Under the pieces are notes generated by a model. The model was not told the DNA's origin, searched no databases, and saw only the letters and a list, made by a program, of their open reading frames with translations. The translations under genes were made by a program, and so were the position numbers. A stretch of 64,000 nucleotides of DNA from Lachnospiraceae bacterium (GTDB lineage: Bacteria; Bacillota; Clostridia; Lachnospirales; Lachnospiraceae). This document shows, one piece after another, positions 36,976 through 47,646 of this stretch (position 1 is its first letter; every line of letters starts with the position of its first letter). The DNA lies in assembly GCA_015056945.1 (NCBI GenBank), contig SVFH01000003.1, positions 62,001 to 126,000 of the forward strand, given 5' to 3'.

Positions 36976-39918
36976 ATGAGAATAGGTATTGATATCGGCT
37001 CGACAACGATTAAGTGCGTTGTGCTCGATGATAACAATAACATCATTCATAACAGCTATGAGCGTCACTATACGATGATTACGGAGAAGGCGCAGGAAGT
37101 ATTAAAAGGGCTGATTGATAAATTTAATATTACCGCTCCGGTGCATTGTGCCATTTCGGGTTCTGCAGGTATGGGTATTGCAGAACGTGCCGGAATCCAG
37201 TTCGTGCAGGAAGTATATGCAACCAAGGTTGCAATCAGCAACCGTCTGCCTGAAACGGATGTGGTAATCGAACTTGGTGGCGAGGATGCCAAGATTCTCT
37301 TTTTGCAGGGGAATCTTGAGGTCCGTATGAACGGAACCTGTGCCGGAGGTACAGGTGCGTTTGCCGACCAGATGGCGAGTCTGATGCAGGTAAGCGTGGA
37401 TGACATGAATGAACTTGCCAAGAAAAGTGAGAAGATTTATTCCATCGCTTCCCGTTGCGGTGTTTTTGCCAAGACTGATATCCAGCCGCTTTTAAATCAG
37501 GGGGCGAGCAAAGAGGATATTTCCGCAAGTATTTTTGCCGCGATTGTGAATCAGACCATCAGCGGTCTTGCGCAGGGACGTCCGATTGAGGGGAATATTG
37601 TATACCTCGGCGGGCCGCTCACCTTTATGTCCGAATTGCGCAGAAGCTTTGACAATACACTTGGATGCAAAGGAATCTGTCCTGATGATTCCCTTCATTT
37701 TGTTGCGCTTGGAGCTGCATATTATGCGAATGAAACAGCAGATTTGAACAAGGCACTTGAAATCATCGGAAGCGAGGAAGCAGCGCTTCGCCAGAAGACC
37801 CTTCCGCCGTTGTTTGAGAATGAGAAAGACTATGAAGAATTCAGCCGCCGTCATGCACAGCATAAGGTTGCAAGACGCGACGAAACAAATTATAAAGGGG
37901 ATGCTTTTCTTGGAATCGACTCCGGTTCCACGACACTCAAAATCGTCCTGACAGATCCGGAGGGAGCTATCCTTTATTCCAGCTACCAGTCCAATCAGGG
38001 CCGTCCTATCGAAGTGGTTCGTACCGCTTTGCTTGAGATGTACAAAGTGCATCCCGAGGTACGCATTGTAAAAAGTGCCGTAACCGGTTATGGGGAAGAC
38101 ATGATCCGTAACGCGCTCGGTGTGGACCTTGGCGTGGTAGAAACCGTTGCTCATTTCACGGCAGCGAAGTATTTCATGCCGGATGTGGAATTTATTATCG
38201 ATATCGGTGGTCAGGATATGAAATGTTTCAAAATCCGCAACGGTGCCATTGATAACATTTTCTTAAATGAAGCCTGCTCTTCGGGATGCGGCTCCTTCCT
38301 GCAGACTTTTGCAAGCTCCATGGGCTATGAAATTGATGAGTTTGCCAAACGAGGTCTGTTTGCGACCAATCCTGTGGATTTGGGCTCCCGTTGCACGGTA
38401 TTTATGAACTCAAGCGTGAAGCAGGCGCAGAAGGAAGGCGTTACCGTAGAGGATATCTCTGCCGGTCTTTCCTTGAGCGTTGTGAAAAATGCTTTGTATA
38501 AGGTTATCCGTGTACACAGTGCAGATGAACTCGGTAAAAAAGTCGTGGTGCAGGGCGGTACATTTCAGAATGATGCCGTGTTGCGCGCGTTTGAATTAGA
38601 GATGGGAGTGGAAGTAATCCGTCCCGACATCGCAGGTATGATGGGGGCCTACGGTGCGGCGCTTTATGCGCTGGCATCCCTTAAGGGCAAAAAGTCGGAT
38701 ACGCTCTCCGCAATCCTCGGACAGAAGGAACTGGAGGCATTCACATATACCACGAAGAGTATTACCTGTAAAGGTTGTAACAATCACTGCCAGTTGACGG
38801 TCAATGACTTCGGAAACGGCAGAAAATTCATCGGCGGTAACCGCTGTGAGAAACCCGTAACGAAGAAGGAACAGGATGCAACCTTAAATTTATATGAATA
38901 TAAAAGAGAACTCCTTGCGGGATATGGACCGGATGAGAAAGCAACGCGCGGCACCATCGGCCTGCCGCTTGGCTTAAATATGTATGAGATGCTGCCGTTC
39001 TGGCATACATTCTTTGAAAAACTTGGCTACAAGGTAGTGAACTCCGGTTTCTCAACCAGAGCACTGTACTTAAAAGGTCAGGCAAGTATTCCGTCTGATA
39101 CCGTATGTTTCCCGGCCAAACTCATGCACGGTCATATTCAGACGTTGATTGAGATGGGCGTTGATACCATTTTTTATCCTTGTATGACATATAATTTCAA
39201 GGAAAATAAAGGTGAGAATCATTATAACTGTGCCGTTATTGCGGGTTACCCTGAGGTCATTGAGGCAAATACCGCACACTTTGGTGATGTCAAATATGTT
39301 TATAACTATGTGGGACCGCACGAAGTGAAACACTTCCCGCAGAAGATGTATGAACTGATGAATGAGAAGTTCGGAAAGTTCTCCAAGGGGGAAGTGAAAG
39401 CAGCCACAAAGGCAGCGTATGCGGAATACCATGCGTACTTAAAGAAGGTGCGCGAACGCGCGGATCTCATCATGAAGGATGCCGCCGCGCAGGGCAAGAA
39501 CGTGATTGTGCTTGCGGGCAGACCGTATCATGTTGACCCTGAGATTAATCACGGTATCGATAAGCTGATTGCGGCACTTGGTTTTGCGGTGATTTCCGAA
39601 GATTCCGTCAGCCATCATGAGCCGGATGTGAAGATTAATTTACGAAACCAGTGGACGTATCATGCAAGACTATTTGCGGCAGCCAAATATGTGACGAAAC
39701 AGAAGAACCTGTTCATGGTGCACCTTGTATCGTTCGGCTGCGGTCTGGATGCCATTACATCCGATGAAATCCGTAGCATTCTTGAATGCAACGATATGCT
39801 CTATACACAGTTAAAAATTGATGAAGTCACCAATCTTGGTGCAGTCAAAATCCGCTTGCGTTCCCTGCTTGCGGCAATAGAACAGAAAGAAGGAGGAGAA
39901 AGCGTTGGAGAACAGTAA
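36976..39918 (+). CDS. Acyl-CoA dehydratase activase-like protein: two BadF/BadG/HgdC activator domains + DUF2229 (PlsA-like candidate)
   Basis: GIDIGSTTIKCVVLD / GIDSGSTTLKIVLTD ATPase motifs; MNGTCAGGTGAFADQMA and LNEACSSGCGSFLQTFA [4Fe-4S] ligand motifs; DUF2229-type LGLNMYEMLPFWHTFFEKLGYKVVNSG. Confidence 0.85.
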   Translation: MRIGIDIGSTTIKCVVLDDNNNIIHNSYERHYTMITEKAQEVLKGLIDKFNITAPVHCAISGSAGMGIAERAGIQFVQEVYATKVAISNRLPETDVVIELGGEDAKILFLQGNLEVRMNGTCAGGTGAFADQMASLMQVSVDDMNELAKKSEKIYSIASRCGVFAKTDIQPLLNQGASKEDISASIFAAIVNQTISGLAQGRPIEGNIVYLGGPLTFMSELRRSFDNTLGCKGICPDDSLHFVALGAAYYANETADLNKALEIIGSEEAALRQKTLPPLFENEKDYEEFSRRHAQHKVARRDETNYKGDAFLGIDSGSTTLKIVLTDPEGAILYSSYQSNQGRPIEVVRTALLEMYKVHPEVRIVKSAVTGYGEDMIRNALGVDLGVVETVAHFTAAKYFMPDVEFIIDIGGQDMKCFKIRNGAIDNIFLNEACSSGCGSFLQTFASSMGYEIDEFAKRGLFATNPVDLGSRCTVFMNSSVKQAQKEGVTVEDISAGLSLSVVKNALYKVIRVHSADELGKKVVVQGGTFQNDAVLRAFELEMGVEVIRPDIAGMMGAYGAALYALASLKGKKSDTLSAILGQKELEAFTYTTKSITCKGCNNHCQLTVNDFGNGRKFIGGNRCEKPVTKKEQDATLNLYEYKRELLAGYGPDEKATRGTIGLPLGLNMYEMLPFWHTFFEKLGYKVVNSGFSTRALYLKGQASIPSDTVCFPAKLMHGHIQTLIEMGVDTIFYPCMTYNFKENKGENHYNCAVIAGYPEVIEANTAHFGDVKYVYNYVGPHEVKHFPQKMYELMNEKFGKFSKGEVKAATKAAYAEYHAYLKKVRERADLIMKDAAAQGKNVIVLAGRPYHVDPEINHGIDKLIAALGFAVISEDSVSHHEPDVKINLRNQWTYHARLFAAAKYVTKQKNLFMVHLVSFGCGLDAITSDEIRSILECNDMLYTQLKIDEVTNLGAVKIRLRSLLAAIEQKEGGESVGEQ

Positions 39919-41191
39919 AACTCATTATAAGCCTAAAACGAAATTTACACGCAAAATGAGAAAAGAATATACGATTTTATCTCCCATGCTTGCCCCTATT
40001 CATGCAGCAATCGTACTGCCGGCACTTCGTCGCCAGGGATTTAATGTTGAGATTATTGATACGGACGGAGAAGATGCCATTCAGAAAGGTCTGAAATATG
40101 TACACAATGATTTGTGTTATCCGGGTGTATTAACAACCGGTCAGATGATTAGTGCAATGCAGTCGGGTAAATACGACCCGAAGAAGACAGCGCTTGTAAT
40201 CACCCAGTCCGGTGGCGGCTGCAGGGATTCAAACTATATCAATCTGCAGCGTAAGGCGCTTGAGAAGGCGGGTTTTCCGGATATTCCTTTTATCTCTGCG
40301 AATGTCTGGTTTCTGGAGGGACTCGGCGGATTGTCATTCGGCATTCCGAATTTGCGTCTTCTTTTATCAGGACTTATGTATGGCGATATGATAATGATTG
40401 CATCGAATCAGATTCGTCCGTATGAAGTTAATAAAGGAGAAACAGACCGCGTGATGCAGAAGTGGATTGATGAAATCGGTGCACTTGCTGCAAAAGGAAA
40501 AGGATATCGCGAAAAGGATATCAAAAAGAATATCCGTGCTATTTTAAGTGACTTTTCTGCTATTGAAATCAATAAGGTTCCGAAGGTAAAAGTTGCCGTT
40601 GTCGGAGAATTGTATCTGAAATATTCTGCGGCAGGAAACAATGGTCTTGAGGAATTCCTGCGAGAACAGGACTGTGAGGCTTATTTCCCGAGTATTATCG
40701 GCTTCGGTATATATAAAACAAACGGTGCATTGGAAGATCTGCGTCTCTACGGCGGCAAACCGTTTAAGAAAATGATTATGGAAGTTGTGATGAAATATAT
40801 GTTCCGCATGGAGAATCTGATGATTAGTATCATGGAGGAATTTGATAATTTCGTGGCGCCTGAGCGTGTGGAGGTGTTGAAGCAACGTGCCAAAGGCATT
40901 GTGGATATCGGAAACAGTATGGGAGAAGGCTGGTATATTGCAGCTGAGATGATGGAATTCGTGGCGCACGGCTATGAGAATGTTATCTGTGTACAACCGT
41001 TTGGTTGTCTTCCCTGTCACGTATCCGTGAAGGGAATGTTAAATAAGATCAGACGAATCGAGCCGAAATTAAATGCGGTGGACATCGAGTATGACCCTGG
41101 AGCAACAAAGGTAAATCAGGAGAATCGAATCAAACTGATGCTTTCCGTGGCAAGGGAAAACCTTGAAAAAGAGATGTCGCAGAAACAGTAA
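39905..41191 (+). CDS. 2-hydroxyacyl-CoA dehydratase / DUF2229-related protein (PlsR-like candidate)
   Basis: Overlaps the upstream gene end; VITQSGGGCRDSNYINLQRKAL, VCVQPFGCLPCHVSVKGMLNKIRRIEP-type Cys-rich C-terminal region of activase-associated dehydratase proteins. Confidence 0.75.
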   Translation: MENSKTHYKPKTKFTRKMRKEYTILSPMLAPIHAAIVLPALRRQGFNVEIIDTDGEDAIQKGLKYVHNDLCYPGVLTTGQMISAMQSGKYDPKKTALVITQSGGGCRDSNYINLQRKALEKAGFPDIPFISANVWFLEGLGGLSFGIPNLRLLLSGLMYGDMIMIASNQIRPYEVNKGETDRVMQKWIDEIGALAAKGKGYREKDIKKNIRAILSDFSAIEINKVPKVKVAVVGELYLKYSAAGNNGLEEFLREQDCEAYFPSIIGFGIYKTNGALEDLRLYGGKPFKKMIMEVVMKYMFRMENLMISIMEEFDNFVAPERVEVLKQRAKGIVDIGNSMGEGWYIAAEMMEFVAHGYENVICVQPFGCLPCHVSVKGMLNKIRRIEPKLNAVDIEYDPGATKVNQENRIKLMLSVARENLEKEMSQKQ

Positions 41192-41314
41192 AATATGTAA
41201 TTTTAGGATGGCAACCGGAGCAAAAAACCGTTTGCCATCTTGTAGCATAGGATTAAGAGATAGTTGGTGAAAAACAGAACTTGCTGAATAAGTAGCGTAT
41301 GGGGAGGATAGCGT

Positions 41315-43273
41315 ATGCAGAGTCAGGAAGAAAAATATCTGGCCGTACTGGCCAAGCAATATCCGACGCCGAAGGATGCAGCGGCAGAAATTATTAACCT
41401 ACAGGCAATTCTTTGTCTGCCGAAGGGGACGGAACATTTTTTGACGGATATTCACGGAGAATCCGAGCAGTTTCTGCATGTGATGAAGAATGGTTCCGGT
41501 GCAGTGCGCCGTAAGATTGACGAGGTTATGGGGACTACTGTTACAAGCAGTTATAAAAGGCAGCTTGCGACACTGATTTATTATCCGAAGGAAAAGCTTG
41601 AGTTAATCAAGGCACAGGAGAAGGACATGGATGACTGGTATATGATGACGTTGCATCATCTGGTATCCGTGGTCAAAACAGTATCTTCAAAATATACGCG
41701 TTCTAAGGTGCGTAAGGCGATTCCTAAGGATTTTGTGTATGTTATCGAAGAGTTAATTACCGAAAAAGAAGAGATTTACGATAAAGAAAAATATTACAAT
41801 GAAATTCTACAGACTATAGTGAGAATCGGTGAGGCGGATACTGTCATTATTACACTTTGCAAACTGATTCAACGTATGGTTGTGGACCGTTTGCATGTCA
41901 TAGGTGATATTTATGACAGGGGTCCCGGACCGCACATTATTATGGATGCATTGATGGAACACCACAGTGTTGACCTTGTCTGGGGAAATCATGATGTGGT
42001 CTGGATGGGAGCGGCAGCAGGCAATGCAGCCTGTATCGCAAATGTTATCCGTATGTCAGCCCGTTACGGAAACTTAAGCGTCTTAGAGGATGGTTACGGC
42101 ATCAATCTGTTACCGCTTGCGACGTTTGCGCTTTCTGTTTACGCAGATGCAGACTGTTCGTGCTTCCGTTTAAAAGAGAGCAGTAAGGGCGAGTTTACGC
42201 TGGCTTCCGACCTCGAAATGCGAATGTATAAAGCGATTAGTCTGCTTCAGTTTAAACTCGAAGGTCAGATTATTTGTGCGAACCCTGATTTTTCAATGGA
42301 TGCACATCTTTTACTGGATAAAATTGATTATGCAAACAAGACAATTACAATAGAAGGTGTCACATATCCGTTAAAAGACTGCGATTTTCCGACCGTTTCT
42401 CCTGAAGCTCCGTATGAGCTTACGAAGGAAGAAAAAGAACTGGTACAGAAGCTTCGCAAAGCTTTTATGAACAGTGAGCGATTGCAAAAGCACACCAAAC
42501 TTTTCTTTACAAAAGGAGCAATGTACCGTGTGTGCAATAACAATCTTTTATTCCACGGCTGTGTGCCGCTTAACGAAGACGGTACATTTACACGTATCAG
42601 TGTCGGCGGAGAGGCAGCTTACGGTAAAGCATTGTTTGACAGATTGGAAAAGCTTGCGAGAGCAGCTTTTTATGCACCGGAAGGCAGTAAGGAAAAAGAA
42701 AAAGGCGGAGATATTCTCTGGTATCTCTGGAACGGACCGGAATCTCCGATTTACGGCAGAGACCGTATGGCAACCTTTGAGAGATTATTTATTGAAGAGA
42801 AGGAACCGCATAAAGAGACGAAGGATGCCTATTACAGGTTCATAGATGATGAAGCGACGGCGTGCAGAATTCTGGAAGAATTCGGCGTGAATCCGGCGGA
42901 AGGGCATATTATTAACGGTCATGTGCCGGTAGAAAGCCGTAAGGGAGAAACACCGATTCATGCAGGCGGTAAGGTGCTGATGATTGACGGCGGATTCTCC
43001 AAAGCATATCATGAGAAAACCGGAATTGCAGGATATACACTGGTATCCAATTCACACGGTATGCGCCTTGTGGCACATGAGGAATTTGAGTCAGCGCAGG
43101 CAGCAATCAGTGAAGAGACGGATATTGTTTCGGATACCTTTGTGGTGGAGAATTTCCCACGCAGACGTTATGTGGGAGATACTGATATCGGTGAAACGTT
43201 AAAAGGAAACATCAAAGATTTGGAACTGCTGCTTGCGGCATACCGTAACGGTACAATCGGTGCGAGAGAGTAG
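41315..43273 (+). CDS. fbp: Fructose-1,6-bisphosphatase class 3
   Basis: 652 aa; LPKGTEHFLTDIHGESEQFLHVMKNGSGAVRRKI; HVIGDIYDRGPGPHIIMDAL; WGNHDVVWMGAAAGN; INGHVPVESRKGETPIHAGGKVLMIDGGFSKAYHEKTGIAGYTL. Confidence 0.96.
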   Translation: MQSQEEKYLAVLAKQYPTPKDAAAEIINLQAILCLPKGTEHFLTDIHGESEQFLHVMKNGSGAVRRKIDEVMGTTVTSSYKRQLATLIYYPKEKLELIKAQEKDMDDWYMMTLHHLVSVVKTVSSKYTRSKVRKAIPKDFVYVIEELITEKEEIYDKEKYYNEILQTIVRIGEADTVIITLCKLIQRMVVDRLHVIGDIYDRGPGPHIIMDALMEHHSVDLVWGNHDVVWMGAAAGNAACIANVIRMSARYGNLSVLEDGYGINLLPLATFALSVYADADCSCFRLKESSKGEFTLASDLEMRMYKAISLLQFKLEGQIICANPDFSMDAHLLLDKIDYANKTITIEGVTYPLKDCDFPTVSPEAPYELTKEEKELVQKLRKAFMNSERLQKHTKLFFTKGAMYRVCNNNLLFHGCVPLNEDGTFTRISVGGEAAYGKALFDRLEKLARAAFYAPEGSKEKEKGGDILWYLWNGPESPIYGRDRMATFERLFIEEKEPHKETKDAYYRFIDDEATACRILEEFGVNPAEGHIINGHVPVESRKGETPIHAGGKVLMIDGGFSKAYHEKTGIAGYTLVSNSHGMRLVAHEEFESAQAAISEETDIVSDTFVVENFPRRRYVGDTDIGETLKGNIKDLELLLAAYRNGTIGARE

Positions 43274-43343
43274 TTGGAAAGAAAGTATTAATATATACGG
43301 CATAAAGACATATCAAGAACGAGGCAAAGAAGGAGGTGCAGAC

Positions 43344-44561
43344 ATGGCAGGTAATTATGCAGAATTAAGTAAAGAACTTCAGGAGCGAATCAGGGAAGAC
43401 AGACGCAAATCTGTTTCCAATCCGTATGCATGTCCGGATGAAGCCTGTATTCGAAGACGTGAATCAAGCAGCAACAGTCTTTTATGGCGTCCTGCTTTTG
43501 TGCGGGATGTTGAACGCATTATGCACATTCCGTATTTTAACCGTTATATGGATAAGACACAGGTGTTCTCTTTGTATCGCAACGATGATATTACAAGACG
43601 TGCCTGCCACGTCCAGCTTGTTTCACGTATTGCAAGAAACATTGGTGCCGTACTGGGACTGAATCTTGATTTGATTGAAGCGGCGGCCATAGGGCATGAT
43701 ATAGGACATACACCGTTCGGTCATCCGGGAGAACGCAAATTAAGTGAACTTTATCATGCGGATACGGGACGTTTGTTTCATCATAATATTCACAGTGCAC
43801 GTGTTCTGGATATTATTTTTCCGCTGAATTTAAGTTTGCAGACACTGGACGGAATCATCTGTCATAACGGAGAGATGGAAGCAAAGAATTATCATCCGGT
43901 GTCTTATGCGGATTTCGCAAGTTTTGATGCCAAAATGGAAGCCTGTTACAGGGACGCAGAGGAAGTGGCACATCTGGTTCCTGCAACCTTAGAAGCTTGT
44001 GTAGTGCGCGTTTCCGATATTATTGCATATCTGGGGAAGGATCGTCAGGATGCCATAAAACTTGGATTTATTGAAAGCGAAACTGAATTTGAAGATAATT
44101 GCATCGGCAATACCAATGCTGAGATTATTAATAATATGATTGTAAATATTCTGGAGAACAGCTATGGCAAGGATCATCTTGCAATGAGCGATGAAGTGTA
44201 TGCCGCTTTTTCAAAGGCTAAAAAGGATAATTACAAGCAGATTTACCGCATTCCGGAAGTGGCAAAGGTCTACGAGGAAAGTATTGATCCGATGTTTGAA
44301 AAAATTTATGCATTTCTTTGCAGGGATTACCGGGAGAAGGGGGAACATTCCGTATTGTATCGGAATCATATCGCATATATTGCGGAGTGTACCAGATATT
44401 ATAAGCGCACGCATGATTACAGGGAAGAGAGTGTGTACGATCTTGCAGTGGATTACCTTGCCAGCATGACGGATGATTATTTTGTGGATTTGTATGCGCA
44501 TCTGTTTCCGGACAGCGGTCTGTGCGTAAGTTACAGGGGATATTTCGATGAACCCTCATAA
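43344..44561 (+). CDS. dgt: dGTP triphosphohydrolase-like HD-domain protein
   Basis: FSLYRNDDITRRACHVQLVSRIARNIGAVLGLNLDLIEAAAIGHDIGHTPFGHPGERKL HD motifs; ATG 43344 preceded by aggaggtg RBS (track start 43233 overlaps fbp). Confidence 0.85.
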   Translation: MAGNYAELSKELQERIREDRRKSVSNPYACPDEACIRRRESSSNSLLWRPAFVRDVERIMHIPYFNRYMDKTQVFSLYRNDDITRRACHVQLVSRIARNIGAVLGLNLDLIEAAAIGHDIGHTPFGHPGERKLSELYHADTGRLFHHNIHSARVLDIIFPLNLSLQTLDGIICHNGEMEAKNYHPVSYADFASFDAKMEACYRDAEEVAHLVPATLEACVVRVSDIIAYLGKDRQDAIKLGFIESETEFEDNCIGNTNAEIINNMIVNILENSYGKDHLAMSDEVYAAFSKAKKDNYKQIYRIPEVAKVYEESIDPMFEKIYAFLCRDYREKGEHSVLYRNHIAYIAECTRYYKRTHDYREESVYDLAVDYLASMTDDYFVDLYAHLFPDSGLCVSYRGYFDEPS

Positions 44562-44577
44562 AAAAGCAGGAGAAAGA

Positions 44578-45540
44578 ATGAAAAAGAGAAGATTAACAAA
44601 CAGAATTTTAGTGCTTAGTATAGTATTTATATTTGTTGCGGCAATGGTTGTTGGCTGTGATAAACAGCCGGAGACAGTATATGAATGGGAGGAACTGGCA
44701 GGCTTGGATGAACTGCCGGAGGAAAATAATAGTTCGTCAGGGCAGAAAGAAACTGTGGAAGAAGTGCCTGAGGTGTTGCAGGAAGAAAACAGTGAGGCTT
44801 TTTCAGAAGAGGTGACGGAAACACCATCCGAAGAAGAGGTTACGACGGAGACTTCTGAAGCATCCGAGGCAGTTTCGGAGGAACCTACTGTGACACCGCC
44901 TGCGTCTGGAGGCGGAAGACTTGTTGTAATTGATGCCGGTCATCAGGCAAAAGGAAACAGCGAAAAAGAACCGGTGGGGCCCGGCGCGACGGAAACCAAA
45001 GCGAAGGTGACCGGTGGCGCAACGGGTACTGCGACCGGGCAGAAAGAATATGAATTGAATCTTGCGGTTGCTTTTCTGCTGCGCGATGAGCTGGTTGCAA
45101 GAGGGTATGAGGTCATCATGGTGCGTGAAAGCCACGATGTGAATATCTCTAACAGCGAGCGGGCGATGGTAGCGAATAATGCGGGAGCGGATGCTTTTAT
45201 CAGAATTCATGCAAACGGTTCTGAGAATGCAAGCGCATCCGGAACGGAAACTCTTTGTCAGACGGCACAGAATCCGTATAATGCCGCATTGCATCCGACA
45301 AGCAGAAAACTATCCGAGCAGGTGCTTGCAGGTGTGGTTGCACAAACGGGATTTAAAAACCGGGGCGTGAAGGAGACTGATACCATGAGCGGAATTAACT
45401 GGTGTACGGTTCCGACCACCATTGTAGAGATGGGATTCTTAAGTAATCCGGATGAGGATACGCTTATGAACACGGAGGAATATCGTAAGAAAATTGCGGT
45501 TGGAATTGCAGACGGAATCGATTCGTTTTTTTTCGAATAA
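44578..45540 (+). CDS. N-acetylmuramoyl-L-alanine amidase (Amidase_3) lipoprotein
   Basis: Lipobox VVGC after hydrophobic leader; acidic SEE/TE-rich linker; VVIDAGHQAKG ... LNLAVAFLLRDELVARGYEVIMVR ... FIRIHANGS ... IVEMGFLSNPDED. Track ORF start 44548. Confidence 0.9.
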   Translation: MKKRRLTNRILVLSIVFIFVAAMVVGCDKQPETVYEWEELAGLDELPEENNSSSGQKETVEEVPEVLQEENSEAFSEEVTETPSEEEVTTETSEASEAVSEEPTVTPPASGGGRLVVIDAGHQAKGNSEKEPVGPGATETKAKVTGGATGTATGQKEYELNLAVAFLLRDELVARGYEVIMVRESHDVNISNSERAMVANNAGADAFIRIHANGSENASASGTETLCQTAQNPYNAALHPTSRKLSEQVLAGVVAQTGFKNRGVKETDTMSGINWCTVPTTIVEMGFLSNPDEDTLMNTEEYRKKIAVGIADGIDSFFFE

Positions 45541-45604
45541 AGTCATTTTTTGTCGGATTTTAAGATGATTTATTTTTGCGGATTAATTTTTTTGGATTAT
45601 TTTA

Positions 45605-45633
45605 TTGTATCGAAAAAAAGATTGATGTATAAT
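45605..45633 (+). promoter_or_regulatory. Sigma-70-type promoter upstream of nagB
   Basis: TTGTAT (45605-45610), 17-nt spacer, TATAAT (45628-45633). Confidence 0.65.
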
Positions 45634-45667
45634 TTGGCGTGTGATTAAAAAAATCTATTAAAAAAGG

Positions 45668-46408
45668 ATGGGTAAATCTATGGTAATTATTAAAACGAAA
45701 AATTACGAAGAGATGAGTGCCAGAGCAGCGAACATCATTGCAGCTCAGGTAACAATGAAACCGAATTGTATCCTTGGACTGGCAACGGGCTCTACACCGA
45801 TTGGCACATATGCCAAATTAGTAGAAAAGTACAATGCCGGCGAACTTGATTTCGCAGGCGTAACCAGTGTGAACCTGGACGAGTACAAGGGATTGCCGAA
45901 AGAAAACGATCAGAGTTATTACTATTTTATGCATGATCACTTGTTTAGTCATATTAATATTGATCAAAGAAGAACCTTTCTTCCGGATGGAACAGAGCCG
46001 GATGCAAAGAAAGCTTGTGAAGCATATAATGATATTATTCATTCCGTCGGAGGAATTGATTTGCAGCTTTTAGGTCTTGGACATAACGGTCATATCGGCT
46101 TTAACGAGCCTGATGACTGTTTCGCACTTGAGACACATTGTGTGGATTTGACAGAATCTACAATTAAAGCAAATCAGAGATTTTTTGCTTCTTATGATGA
46201 TGTGCCGAAACAGGCATATACCATGGGAATCAAGACCATTTTACAGGCCAAAAAAGTAGTCGTAGTAGTAAGTGGTGCAGACAAGGCAGAAGCAGTTTAC
46301 AAGTCCTTCTTCGGACCGGTAACACCGCAGGTGCCGGCATCTATTTTACAGCTTCATCCTGATTGTATCGTGGTGGCTGATGAAGCGGCGCTTTCGCTGG
46401 TGAAATAG
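45668..46408 (+). CDS. nagB: Glucosamine-6-phosphate deaminase
   Basis: LGLATGSTPIGTYAKLVEKY, SVNLDEYKGL, LLGLGHNGHIGFNEP, AYTMGIKTIL motifs; possible start 45680. Confidence 0.96.
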   Translation: MGKSMVIIKTKNYEEMSARAANIIAAQVTMKPNCILGLATGSTPIGTYAKLVEKYNAGELDFAGVTSVNLDEYKGLPKENDQSYYYFMHDHLFSHINIDQRRTFLPDGTEPDAKKACEAYNDIIHSVGGIDLQLLGLGHNGHIGFNEPDDCFALETHCVDLTESTIKANQRFFASYDDVPKQAYTMGIKTILQAKKVVVVVSGADKAEAVYKSFFGPVTPQVPASILQLHPDCIVVADEAALSLVK

Positions 46409-46437
46409 TTTGATGTTTTTTCGTTGGGGAGGATGCA

Positions 46438-47361
46438 ATGAATATTCTTCATATGAAATATGCGATGGAGATAGCCAAGCTTGGTTCGATTAATAAGGCA
46501 GCAGAGTCACTTCTGATTGCGCAGCCTAATTTGAGTCGTGCCGTGAAAGAATTGGAAGCTGATCTGGGAGTAAGTATTTTTGACCGTTCCAGCAAAGGAA
46601 TGTTCTTAACACCGGAAGGTGAGAAATTTATCGGTTATGCCAAGAAAATTCTTCAGCAGATTGATGAAGTTGAAAATATGTACAGAACAGGTGCGCCCGT
46701 TAAACAGAAGTTTTCCATTTGTGTTCCGCGTGCCAGTTATATTTCGGATGCATTTGCTAATTTTTCCACGCAGATGAAATTACAACCGGCAGAAATCTTT
46801 TATCAGGAAACAAATTCTTCGCATGTGATAAATAATGTGCTGAATGCTGAATATAAGCTTGGAATTTTACGTTATGCGGAAAATTTTGACAAGTATTTCA
46901 AAGCTTCGCTGGAAGAAAAGGGATTAACTTATGAGTTAATAACGGAATTTACGTATCAATTAATTATGAACCGTAATAGTCCGCTTGCGTCCTGTGGTGA
47001 AATACGGTGTGAGCATTTACGGGATTATATTGAAATTGCACATGCGGATCCGTTTGTTCCTTCTCTGCCGCTGGCAGAAGTGAAGAAGGAAGAACTCCCG
47101 GACGACATTGAACGACGCATTTTTGTGTTCGAAAGAGCAAGTCAGTTTGATTTGCTTGCAGAGAATGAGCAGACTTTTATGTGGGTATCTCCTGTGCCTG
47201 ACAAGACGCTTCAGCGTTACGGACTGGTTCAGAGAAGGTGTGTTGATAACACCCGTGTCTATAAAGATATGTTGATTTATCGCAAGGATTACAGGCTGAC
47301 GGAACTGGATCAGTGCTTTATTACGGAGTTGTGTAATTCTAAACGAAAGTATTTTGTATGA
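46438..47361 (+). CDS. LysR-family transcriptional regulator
   Basis: N-terminal HTH MKYAMEIAKLGSINKAAESLLIAQPNLSRAVKELEADLGVSIFDRSSKGMFLTPEGE. Confidence 0.93.
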   Translation: MNILHMKYAMEIAKLGSINKAAESLLIAQPNLSRAVKELEADLGVSIFDRSSKGMFLTPEGEKFIGYAKKILQQIDEVENMYRTGAPVKQKFSICVPRASYISDAFANFSTQMKLQPAEIFYQETNSSHVINNVLNAEYKLGILRYAENFDKYFKASLEEKGLTYELITEFTYQLIMNRNSPLASCGEIRCEHLRDYIEIAHADPFVPSLPLAEVKKEELPDDIERRIFVFERASQFDLLAENEQTFMWVSPVPDKTLQRYGLVQRRCVDNTRVYKDMLIYRKDYRLTELDQCFITELCNSKRKYFV

Positions 47362-47443
47362 TGCAAAATTCGACATTATATCACAAAAGATAACACGATA
47401 TATAATATATATAATTCTCAATATAATTTTTATTTGTTAAAAT

Positions 47444-47492
47444 AATAACAATCCAAGAAGTGATAAATACTTCAGCGGATTGTTATTTTGTT
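47444..47492. terminator. Intrinsic terminator
   Basis: AATAACAATCC (47444-47454) / GGATTGTTATT (47477-47487) followed by TTGTTTT. Confidence 0.7.
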
Positions 47493-47646
47493 TTATGGAT
47501 AATTTCCATGAAACGAAACACAAAAGATAAGATGGAAAAAGACCAAGGTTAAACAAACGGAGAGACAGAAGAAGATTGGGCATACCAATGAAGAGCGCGA
47601 ATGTACAAAAGATAAATTTGTACAAAATACTGACAGACAAGAAAAG

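Noticed and set aside
43233-43343. N-terminal extension of the dgt ORF overlapping fbp
   Set aside because: ATG at 43344 has a strong aggaggtg RBS and a natural N-terminus (MAGNYAELSKELQER); extension overlaps fbp.
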